A stretch of 9,189 bases of DNA from contig CALMMH010000309.1 of the NCBI GenBank assembly GCA_937868145.1, positions 1-9,189 on the forward strand, read 5' to 3'. This DNA is from an uncultured Phycisphaerales bacterium (GTDB taxonomy: Bacteria; Planctomycetota; Phycisphaerae; Sedimentisphaerales; Anaerobacaceae). Made by a program: the position numbers and the translations under genes. The notes under the pieces are model-generated. The model saw nothing but the letters and a program-made list of their open reading frames with translations, ran no database searches and was not told where the DNA came from. Of this stretch, positions 1 to 6,256 are shown piece by piece (the stretch's first letter is position 1; every line of letters begins with the position of its first letter).

Positions 1-99
1 CAGCGCTCGGATCTGGGAGCGAGAATCCTTGTGAAAGGCTTTTATGTACTCTCCCGCAACCCAGCCACAGCCGATGATGCCCACTCCCAGCTTATCCAT
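1..99 (-). CDS. Gfo/Idh/MocA-family oxidoreductase, N-terminal 33 residues only
   Basis: This is the start of a gene that leaves the window on the left. The reading frame begins MDKLGVGIIGCGWVAGEY and continues AFHKDSRSQIRAL. GIIGCGWVAGEY is the glycine-rich dinucleotide-binding loop (GxGxxxG type) that opens the Rossmann domain of Gfo/Idh/MocA proteins, which are NAD(P)-dependent sugar or cyclitol dehydrogenases and relatives. A GGGGAG ribosome binding site lies 7 nt upstream (107-112). The gene starts 21 nt after the URO-D-like gene ends, so it is probably the last visible member of the symporter operon. There is no signal peptide, so the protein is presumably cytoplasmic. The family also includes the NAD-dependent alpha-N-acetylgalactosaminidases (GH109). 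The fragment is too short to choose a substrate or subfamily. Confidence 0.8.
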   Translation of the reverse strand, partial: MDKLGVGIIGCGWVAGEYIKAFHKDSRSQIRAL

Positions 100-120
100 A
101 GGTGAACTCCCCGCTATCGT

Positions 121-1173
121 TCATGCATAATGCGTGGCGTATCGCTCCATCCCGTCCATCACCGCCTCGACATTCTCGACGGGAGTGCCTGGATAGAGTC
201 CATAGATCATCATCAGACCCCCCTCGGGGCTCCCGAGCGTCTCGACCTCGCTGCGGAGGAGTGCGTCGATCTGTTCCGGCGTGCCGAATCGCGTCACCTG
301 CTGACGGTCGATGTCCAGATCGATGCACACTCTGCCCTTCAGATTCCCTGCGATCCAATCCACGCCGTTGACGAGATCCTGCACGTTCAGAGCATCGATG
401 CCGGCGGTGGCCAAGTCTTCTGCAAGGGCGTGGATGTTTCCGTCGGAATGCATGTGAACCAGGCAGCCGGCCCGCCGGGCAGGCGCCACCAGCTTCTCAT
501 ACATCGGCCCGATGAATCGGCGAAACAAGTCGGGCGAAATCAGCGGACTGTTCTGCGCCCCCAGATCCTCCGGGTAGCACATCATAGCAGCGCCGAGGTC
601 GAGGCATCGTTCGACGATTCCCTCGCTGAACTGCACGACCATGTCGATGAGCCGGTTCAGCCGTGGCTCGCCGTCCATCATATCGAGCAGGAGGTTCTCG
701 AAACCTCGAAGGTAACTCAGACGCAGAAAGGCATGACCGTGTTCGAGACCGCCGACGCAGTGCTTTCCCTGTGCGCGAATGCCCCGGGCCTCCTCCGCCA
801 TACGGGACCAGTCGATCTCGATCATGCCGTTGCTTTGACCGGGGTCGGGGGGAATGAAATCGTTCAAGGCCCGCCAGTCGGCGAGCGGACGTCGTGTTAC
901 CGTGCCCGTGATCCCGTCATCGGTTGTCTCCCACCGGCAGCCCCAGGAATCCGTGTAGGGTGTGCCGGCCCGTTCCCACGGAGCTAGATCGGGGATTGCA
1001 CAGTCGTCGCTATGAAATTCGGGGAACAACAGTGGATGTGCGTCCATGAGCGAAAAGAGGGTTTCCTTCTGGTAATGGTGCCAACAGGCGGGGTTGATCC
1101 AGAAGACCATCGGGATATGCTCGGGCCGTTCAAAGCGAATGGCGCGCAGGGTGTTGTCCGTGATGGCATCCAT
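121..1173 (-). CDS. URO-D-like (uroporphyrinogen decarboxylase superfamily) protein, non-HemE
   Basis: A 350-aa protein of the URO-D/MtaA/CmuA superfamily, whose members are TIM barrels that act as decarboxylases or as corrinoid or thiol methyltransferases. The family is recognisable from the start (NTLRAIRFERPEHIPM, residues 7-22), from YPEDLGAQNSPLISPDLFRRF around residues 200-220, from HMHSDGN at 240-246 and from the C-terminal YPGTPVENVEAVM region (328-339). The HemE signature (MRQAGR-like) is absent, so this is not the haem enzyme. At the place where methyltransferases such as MtaA carry the zinc-binding HxC motif it reads HxH (H240, H242), so a metal site is possible but altered. It starts 1 nt after the small membrane-protein gene stops, with a GGGAA Shine-Dalgarno at 1181-1185. 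No signal peptide is seen. The substrate is unknown; the operon with a symporter and a Gfo/Idh protein suggests a catabolic role. Confidence 0.85.
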   Translation of the reverse strand: MDAITDNTLRAIRFERPEHIPMVFWINPACWHHYQKETLFSLMDAHPLLFPEFHSDDCAIPDLAPWERAGTPYTDSWGCRWETTDDGITGTVTRRPLADWRALNDFIPPDPGQSNGMIEIDWSRMAEEARGIRAQGKHCVGGLEHGHAFLRLSYLRGFENLLLDMMDGEPRLNRLIDMVVQFSEGIVERCLDLGAAMMCYPEDLGAQNSPLISPDLFRRFIGPMYEKLVAPARRAGCLVHMHSDGNIHALAEDLATAGIDALNVQDLVNGVDWIAGNLKGRVCIDLDIDRQQVTRFGTPEQIDALLRSEVETLGSPEGGLMMIYGLYPGTPVENVEAVMDGMERYATHYA

Positions 1174-1174
1174 T

Positions 1175-1381
1175 TCACTGTTCCCGCACCTGCACGGAAG
1201 GTTCCTGCGAACGCGGCGCCCCGTCGGACAGCTTTCGAAGCATGTTTCGAATGTCGGCGGCGCCTTTGATGGCCACGTAGATGGTGACCGTCGAGTACCA
1301 CGTGAGGCAAACGAGGGTGGTCGCTCCCCAGAACCAGTGATTCCTGAGCATCGCCAGAATGCCGTCGAGAATAGCTGTCAT
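1175..1381 (-). CDS. small single-pass membrane protein coupled to the SSS symporter
   Basis: A 68-aa protein with one hydrophobic segment at about residues 17-39 (WFWGATTLVCLTWYSTVTIY and following), then a polar, basic C-terminal tail (MLRKLSDGAPRSQ and onward). I do not recognise a named family. Its ATG overlaps the symporter stop in an ATGA arrangement (1378-1381), which predicts translational coupling. It has its own AGGAG site at 1389-1393, 7 nt from the ATG. It ends 1 nt before the next gene. Known precedents for a short membrane protein next to a sodium:solute symporter are the DUF4212 small subunits and YhdT beside PanF, but those usually have two helices, so homology is not claimed. 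My inference is an accessory or stabilising subunit of the adjacent symporter. The clean coupling and ribosome binding site argue that it is a real gene rather than a chance frame. Confidence 0.75.
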   Translation of the reverse strand: MTAILDGILAMLRNHWFWGATTLVCLTWYSTVTIYVAIKGAADIRNMLRKLSDGAPRSQEPSVQVREQ

Positions 1382-2856
1382 GACTTGTCTCCTGCGGAGT
1401 CCTGAGTTTGAGGCTTCAGAAGCGATCCGACAATCATCGCCATCGCAGTGGTCGCGTAGACCGCGATCATGCAGGATGCTTCATTCTCCTTGATCCAGGC
1501 CGTCCAGGGACCGACCTTCTGCAGAACGAGCACGGCGACGGGCAAGAGAGCCCCAAAGACGATCGCCGCTGTGGCGCCCCAGTTGTTCGCACGCTTCCAG
1601 TAGCAGCAGGCAATCAGCAACGTGGACATGCTGGCCAGATAGATCGTGCCGGTGATTCCCAGGTACGTCCAGGCGTCCCCCTCGATCTTGTACCACAGTC
1701 CATAGATCAGGAGGAACACGCCGATCGCCGCGACGATCGCGCGATTCCAGAGCAGGCCCTTCTTCTCCGACCATTTCGTCTTGCGAAACGGCGCCAGGAT
1801 GTCGTTGTAGATCACGCTGCTCCAGGTGAGCATGTAGGAGGAGTCGGTGCTCATGTCGGCCGCGAGCATGGCGGCGATGAGCAGGCCCATCAAGCCCGCC
1901 GGCAAGATCATGCCGAGCATTCGAGGCATGGCCAAAATACTGTCCTTAGGCGTCTGCTCCGGCGTGAGCAAGGCCAGGGCCGCGATCCCCCAGATCCCCG
2001 GGATCAGCCAGCGTGCCACGAAGAAGAACGAGGTGCGGGTATAGACCTTCCGACCGGTTGTCGAGTCCTTTGCCGACAGGACGCGGGCGATCTGGGTCTG
2101 CCAGGTGAGGGTGGCCGCGGTGTTGAGCAGGGCATTGAAGATCACGTAGGACCATCCCATCGTCGGGTTGGCGAGGGGGTTGAATCCGCCGGCGCCGTGG
2201 TGCACCTCCACGGTGTTCACCAGCGTGGCCCAGCCCACCTTGTCCAGAATGAGGAACGTCGTGATGATCAGGCCCGCGCTCATGACGATGAATTGGAGGA
2301 AATCGGTGACCAGGACCGAGAGCATTCCGCCGAGAATCGTATAGACCGCGACGCCCACCAGCAGGACCGTCATCATCAGTTCGAGATAGTCCGGGTCGAG
2401 ATGGGCCACGTTCACCAGGAAGTCGCCGCCCATCCTCAGGAACACGCCCATGTTCAGAAGACCGCCGAGCACGATGACCACGCCGGCGGCCCATCGCACG
2501 CGCGGACCGAACTTCTTCTCGAAGAGTTCCGGAATCGTCATCACGCCCGAATCGCGGAGGGGTTTGATGCAGAAGCCTGTGGCGCCCACGAGGAACATCC
2601 CGGCGAAAGTCAGCAGGCCCGGAACGGCCCCGGCGAATCCTTTGTCATAGCCGTTCTGGGCGGCGTACATGCAAGTCACGATGCCGAATTCCGTAGCGGC
2701 GAGGGAGGCGATTCCGAGATAGACGTTCATCTCGCGGCCTGCGACGATGAAGTCTTCGACGCGGCGGACATATCTGCGAATCGCCACTCCGGCGATCATG
2801 GTGATCAGGAGGTAGATTCCGATGATGCTGCCGTCAAGTACCGTCAGATGGGTCAT
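1378..2856 (-). CDS. sodium:solute symporter, SSS (SLC5-like) family
   Basis: A 492-aa polytopic inner-membrane transporter that should use the sodium gradient to import a small solute, probably a sugar or related compound. Family marks, numbered from the chosen start, are VEDFIVAGREMN (33-44), SGVMTIPELFEKKFGPRVR (103-121), the classic YTILGGMLSVLVTDFLQF (172-189) and LAADMSTDSSYMLTWSS (331-347). The last contains the Ser/Thr-rich stretch that forms the Na2 sodium site in vSGLT. About 12-13 hydrophobic segments are visible, and the protein ends in a short polar tail. I chose the ATG at 2856 (MTHLTVLDG) because SSS proteins start just before the first helix and a GGAG site sits 9 nt upstream (2866-2869). 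An upstream in-frame ATG at 2943 would add 29 unlikely residues. It is the first gene of its operon and overlaps the next by 4 nt. The substrate cannot be read from the sequence. Confidence 0.93.
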   Translation of the reverse strand: MTHLTVLDGSIIGIYLLITMIAGVAIRRYVRRVEDFIVAGREMNVYLGIASLAATEFGIVTCMYAAQNGYDKGFAGAVPGLLTFAGMFLVGATGFCIKPLRDSGVMTIPELFEKKFGPRVRWAAGVVIVLGGLLNMGVFLRMGGDFLVNVAHLDPDYLELMMTVLLVGVAVYTILGGMLSVLVTDFLQFIVMSAGLIITTFLILDKVGWATLVNTVEVHHGAGGFNPLANPTMGWSYVIFNALLNTAATLTWQTQIARVLSAKDSTTGRKVYTRTSFFFVARWLIPGIWGIAALALLTPEQTPKDSILAMPRMLGMILPAGLMGLLIAAMLAADMSTDSSYMLTWSSVIYNDILAPFRKTKWSEKKGLLWNRAIVAAIGVFLLIYGLWYKIEGDAWTYLGITGTIYLASMSTLLIACCYWKRANNWGATAAIVFGALLPVAVLVLQKVGPWTAWIKENEASCMIAVYATTAMAMIVGSLLKPQTQDSAGDKS

Positions 2857-2982
2857 CGCTACATACTCCACAACGGTTGGGGCCGACGGACATCCCAGAT
2901 GGCACAGCCATAACGATCGTGGCCTTATGGACTGCGAGTCCACGCCACGCCGGGCGTCTGCGACCCCTTGTCGAAGGTTGAC
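2857..2982 (-). promoter_or_regulatory. 5' leader of the symporter operon with overlapping inverted repeats
   Basis: About 126 nt lie between the predicted minus-strand transcription start (near 2982) and the symporter ATG. Three inverted repeats are visible: TGGACT-GCG-AGTCCA at 2928-2942 (6-bp arms, perfect), CCATAA-N11-TTATGG at 2908-2930 (6-bp arms, perfect) and ACGCC-G-GGCGT at 2947-2957. The first two share bases 2928-2930, so in RNA only one of the two hairpins could form at a time. They could be operator sites or an RNA switch. There is no U-run after either stem, so a simple intrinsic terminator is not supported. Confidence 0.35.
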
Positions 2983-2996
2983 GATGGGACTATAAT
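2968..2996 (+). promoter_or_regulatory. sigma70-like promoter of the GTG-start URO-D-like gene
   Basis: TTGTCG (2968-2973, 4 of 6) is followed after 17 nt by a perfect TATAAT (2991-2996). The predicted start is near 3003, giving a leader of about 48 nt before the GTG at 3051. A TTGACG at 2978-2983 is nearer but only 7 nt from the -10 box, so it cannot serve as its -35. Confidence 0.6.
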
Positions 2997-3017
2997 CCCT
3001 ACTCGTGACAGGGTCAA
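2989..3017 (-). promoter_or_regulatory. sigma70-like promoter of the symporter operon
   Basis: On the minus strand, TTGACC (3017-3012, 5 of 6 consensus bases) is followed after exactly 17 nt by TATAGT (2994-2989, 5 of 6). The predicted start is near 2982. The promoter points toward the symporter ATG at 2856. Its -10 box overlaps the -10 box of the plus-strand promoter, so the two should compete for RNA polymerase. Confidence 0.6.
3006..3016. promoter_or_regulatory. small palindrome TGAC-AGG-GTCA at the promoter
   Basis: TGACAGGGTCA is a perfect 4-bp inverted repeat with a 3-bp spacer. It lies just downstream of the predicted plus-strand start and overlaps the -35 box of the minus-strand promoter. 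A protein bound here would affect both promoters. It is short enough to be chance. Confidence 0.2.
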
Positions 3018-3050
3018 GCCTGATCCATAGAGACCTTCAGGGGAAAACCA

Positions 3051-4223
3051 GTGACTCGACGCGAACGACTGATGGCGATCTTGCGGGGCGAACCGACGGA
3101 CCGGCCCGCTGTGAATTTCTACGAGGTGGGCGGATTTGGCGTCGACCCCTCCGATCCGGACGAGTTCAACGTCTATCGCGATCCATCATGGCGTCCGTTG
3201 CTGCAACTGGCGGAGGAACGAAGCGACCTGATTCGCATGCGAAGCGCCGTGAGATCCCGCTCGTGGGATCCTTACCGAACACTCTCCGGCCGCGGTCAAA
3301 GCGACGATTTTCGCGATCTTATCCAGTTTCACAGCTATGTGGAGGGCGAGTGGCATTGCACTCGCGTGACGATTCACGTCGGCGGCCGGCAGCTCTCTTC
3401 AACCACACGCCGCAACACCCAGGTTGACACCGTCTGGACGACGGAGCATCTTCTTAAGACTGTGGATGATCTGGACGCCTATTTGCAACTGCCCGAGGGA
3501 TTCTTCCTGGAAGAGATCAACGTGGCTCCCCTGATCGAAGAGGACGCCAGGACCGGTGACTGCGGCATCGTCATGGTCGACACCGAAGACCCCATCTGTG
3601 CGGCGGCTTCGCTCTTCAGCATGGAAGATTTCCTGATGATCGCCCTGACGGAGCCGACGCGAATGCATCGTCTTCTGGAGAAACTCGCAGGGCCCATCTA
3701 CGCCAGAACCGAACGGGTGTCCCAGGACTTCCCGGAGCATCTTTGGCGCGTCTACGGGGCCGAATATGCGGCCGAGCCGTTTCTGCCTCCGCGTCTGTTC
3801 AGAGAATATGTGGTGCGATACACCGAGCCGATGGTCAGAGCCATCCGAAAGCACGGCGGCTTTGCCCGCATCCACTGTCACGGTCGAATCCGAGCCATCC
3901 TGGACAACGTCTGTGAGATGGGCGCCGACGCGATCGATCCAATCGAACCGCCGCCGCACGGAGACGTGGATCTCGAATTCGTCCGGCGTCAGTACGGCGA
4001 GCGGCTGGTCCTCTTCGGCAACATCGAGCTGTGCGACATCGAATCGATGGAGCCAACCGAATTTCGGCGGCTTGTCGAACGCACCCTTCACGACGGTGCT
4101 CGTGGGCAAGGCAGAGGCTTTGTTCTGATGCCCTCGGCTTCGCCCAACGGCCGCCAGATTACAGCCAGGACGATGAAGAACTACGAGACGATGGTGGAGC
4201 TGGCCGAGAGCTTCAACCTGTAA
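3051..4223 (+). CDS. URO-D-like (uroporphyrinogen decarboxylase superfamily) protein, second paralogue
   Basis: A 390-aa cytoplasmic protein that begins MTRRERLMAILRGEPTDRPA, the usual opening of non-HemE URO-D-like proteins. The GTG start at 3051 is supported by AGGGGA at 3039-3044, 6 nt upstream, and by this opening; the next ATG (residue 8) would cut into it. Other family marks are the long helix after LFREYVVRYTEPMVRAIRKHGG (249-270), the strand GFARIHCHGRI (270-280) and VLFGNIELCDIESM (320-333). IHCHG (H275, C276, H277) lies where methyltransferase members carry the HxC zinc motif, so metal binding is plausible but the ligand set differs. There is no MRQAGR motif, so it is not HemE. It is clearly divergent from the URO-D-like protein at 121-1173, which is encoded on the other side of the shared promoter region. 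Its end faces the glycosidase gene with only 14 nt between stops. The substrate is unknown. Confidence 0.85.
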   Translation: MTRRERLMAILRGEPTDRPAVNFYEVGGFGVDPSDPDEFNVYRDPSWRPLLQLAEERSDLIRMRSAVRSRSWDPYRTLSGRGQSDDFRDLIQFHSYVEGEWHCTRVTIHVGGRQLSSTTRRNTQVDTVWTTEHLLKTVDDLDAYLQLPEGFFLEEINVAPLIEEDARTGDCGIVMVDTEDPICAAASLFSMEDFLMIALTEPTRMHRLLEKLAGPIYARTERVSQDFPEHLWRVYGAEYAAEPFLPPRLFREYVVRYTEPMVRAIRKHGGFARIHCHGRIRAILDNVCEMGADAIDPIEPPPHGDVDLEFVRRQYGERLVLFGNIELCDIESMEPTEFRRLVERTLHDGARGQGRGFVLMPSASPNGRQITARTMKNYETMVELAESFNL

Positions 4224-4237
4224 ATGACCTCCGTCGT

Positions 4238-6244
4238 CTACTGCGGCCTTGCATCGAACACCAGGACCTCGAACGGCTCCAACTCGAACGTGTGGCGTTC
4301 GCCTGCGGACAGCGTTATCTCGGGACGCGCTGCGTCATCCTTCCACGGACTCTTCAAGGAGTGTGTCTTGGCGGCTCCCTGCGGCAATTCGAAAGCCTTG
4401 GCGATGTCGATATGGATCTGTCCCGGCGCATCCTTGGGATTGCGAAGAGCCAGGATTCCTTTGCGTTTCGACCAGGAAGCCCATCCGTAGATTTCGCCTT
4501 TGGCCGGGTCGCCGCCGATCCAATGGGTGTCCACGAGCACGTCGGCATTGTTGCGAGACCACGTCGCCGCCTCGGCCAGGACATCCCACGTGCGAGCGTC
4601 CAGCAGAGAAGGCGTGATGTACAGTTCCTGGCAGTTCGTTCCGCCGGCGAAAAACGCACGAATGTCCTCGACGATGCGATCCTTGTCGTCCGGAAGGCCG
4701 TGGTTGGCGAACATGACGCCCTGGGTCATGAGGGAGTTGATCGGGTACAGAGGCCCACGAAGCACCACGTTCTGGTAGGTCTGGGCGTCGCGATAGGTGA
4801 CTTGCTGCTGACGCTTCGAGCCCCAACCGCAGGTGCCCCAATCAGCGCCGGACCGCCAGGTCGAGTCCGCGTACCATAGCCAGTAGGGGGAGGACCATGT
4901 GCCTGTGGTCACATTGATGAAGACATCAGGTTTTGCCTTGCGAAGATCGACGGTCAATCGAAGCAGCGCCTCGACGTCCGGCGCGAACGCGGCCGCCGCG
5001 CCGGTCGGGGTTCCGCCGTCGCTGATCCCGTCGAATTTGAAGTAGTTCAGATCGTAGTCCCGGATCATTCCCAGACAGGCGTCTCGAAACCGCGCGTAGT
5101 ATCTGGGGCCGGCCATGGAGAAGCCTCGCTCGTTCGTTTCGAAGCCCTCCTGTCTGCCATACTTCATTCTCTCTTCTTTAGGTTGGCCATAGCCGCCCCA
5201 CGGAGACAGCCACGCGCCAATCGCGGAGTTGTATTGAACTGCGGCTCGCTGCAGTAAGGTGAATCCCTTGGGGAACCCCTCGTGGAATCGCCATAGCGAG
5301 GCCGGGTTGTCCCAACCGTCGTCCCAGACGAATGAATCCAGTTTCACGCCGCGGCGTTTGATCAACTCCGTGCCGAACAGGTCGATTACCTTCAGGGCGT
5401 CCGGTTCGAGGATCTTGTCGCCGCCGTAGCCGATGTCGTACCAACTGTTGTAGTGCAGGAACGGCCGATAGGGATGAGCCCGCTCCCGTTCGACGTAATA
5501 GAGGAACGCCCGGCGAAGCTGCCCCTCCGGGGCTACACCCATCACCGAACTGTACGTCTGCTCCTCGCCCCCTTTCACCGGTGTGGTTCGTGGCAGGCTG
5601 CACTGCACCTGCGAATTGAGCGTTCGGGTTTTCGATAGCGGGTGTTCGAATGCAAAGAAGTATCTGTCCGCGACTGCGATGGGCGAGCCGTCCAGCGTGC
5701 CGACCACCTTGGCGTTTTGTGCGTTCAATTGTACGAGGACAGTCTCCCGCACGTCCACGTCCGTTGTCTTGGGAGCGATGGAGACGTACTGCCGCACGTA
5801 ATTGGAGCCGTCTCGCAACTCGGCACTCCATTCGATCGCAAGGTTGTCGTCGGATGTGGCCAGAGCCACATGGACTCGTTTGACGGCGTTTCCTGTCCAG
5901 CGGGCGTCGGATCGCGACTCCCCAAGGATCTTGAAGTCGGATGTCTTCAGAGTCTGCCCGTCCGCCAGGATCAGTTGAAAGCATTCACTATCCTGCAACG
6001 ATACAGCGGGCAACCCCTGGGCCTTGATGTGTATGGGTTTGAGACGTCCCTCCGCAATCGCCCATTTGCATTCCAGGACGTTATTGGACAACGCGATCTC
6101 ATTGTCCTGGATAGAGGCTTTCGCCTCGCCCGGCGCCGGGCCGGGGTACTCGACGGGGCCGGCCGCTTTCACGACGCCAGCTCCGAACAGTCCGACCGAA
6201 ACCATCGAACACACGATCGCCTGCATCCAGCGTCCTTCCGCCAT
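4238..6244 (-). CDS. secreted alpha-galactosidase-like glycoside hydrolase (GH36/GH27-like, clan GH-D)
   Basis: A 668-aa protein with a signal peptide: a hydrophobic stretch at residues 8-25, then VKA|AG with likely cleavage after A27. It acts in the periplasm or outside. An N-terminal beta-rich region (about 40-250) precedes a TIM barrel: KLDSFVWDDGWDNP (301-314), IGAWLSPWGGYG (342-353), NYFKFDGISDGG (400-411) and WYADSTWRSGADWG (457-470). A C-terminal beta domain ends in EPFEVLVFDA. FKFD places D405 where melibiases have their nucleophile (KxD). The acid/base is probably D460 or D468; I cannot decide which. The likely reaction is hydrolysis of an alpha-linked galactose or GalNAc. The ATG at 6244 has an AAAGGAA site that overlaps the stop of the preceding kinase gene, so the two are coupled. 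The family call is by motif only; the subfamily is uncertain. Confidence 0.75.
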   Translation of the reverse strand: MAEGRWMQAIVCSMVSVGLFGAGVVKAAGPVEYPGPAPGEAKASIQDNEIALSNNVLECKWAIAEGRLKPIHIKAQGLPAVSLQDSECFQLILADGQTLKTSDFKILGESRSDARWTGNAVKRVHVALATSDDNLAIEWSAELRDGSNYVRQYVSIAPKTTDVDVRETVLVQLNAQNAKVVGTLDGSPIAVADRYFFAFEHPLSKTRTLNSQVQCSLPRTTPVKGGEEQTYSSVMGVAPEGQLRRAFLYYVERERAHPYRPFLHYNSWYDIGYGGDKILEPDALKVIDLFGTELIKRRGVKLDSFVWDDGWDNPASLWRFHEGFPKGFTLLQRAAVQYNSAIGAWLSPWGGYGQPKEERMKYGRQEGFETNERGFSMAGPRYYARFRDACLGMIRDYDLNYFKFDGISDGGTPTGAAAAFAPDVEALLRLTVDLRKAKPDVFINVTTGTWSSPYWLWYADSTWRSGADWGTCGWGSKRQQQVTYRDAQTYQNVVLRGPLYPINSLMTQGVMFANHGLPDDKDRIVEDIRAFFAGGTNCQELYITPSLLDARTWDVLAEAATWSRNNADVLVDTHWIGGDPAKGEIYGWASWSKRKGILALRNPKDAPGQIHIDIAKAFELPQGAAKTHSLKSPWKDDAARPEITLSAGERHTFELEPFEVLVFDARPQ

Positions 6245-6256
6245 GGGCTGTTCCTT

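Noticed and set aside
121..1173. Annotation of the URO-D-like protein as HemE (haem biosynthesis)
   Set aside because: The MRQAGR-type substrate-binding signature is missing and the gene sits in a transport/oxidoreductase operon.
1408..2913. 501-aa plus-strand open frame opposite the symporter
   Set aside because: It is exactly antisense to a well-supported SSS gene, is rich in His, Arg, Asp and Gln with no domain pattern, and has no ribosome binding site. It is a GC-driven shadow.
2857..2943. 29-residue N-terminal extension of the symporter from an ATG at 2943
   Set aside because: The extension is not hydrophobic or conserved-looking, and the internal ATG at 2856 has a GGAG site and begins right before helix 1.
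2978..2996. TTGACG followed by TATAAT as a promoter pair
   Set aside because: The spacer is only 7 nt, too short for sigma70; TTGTCG at 2968 has the correct 17-nt spacing.
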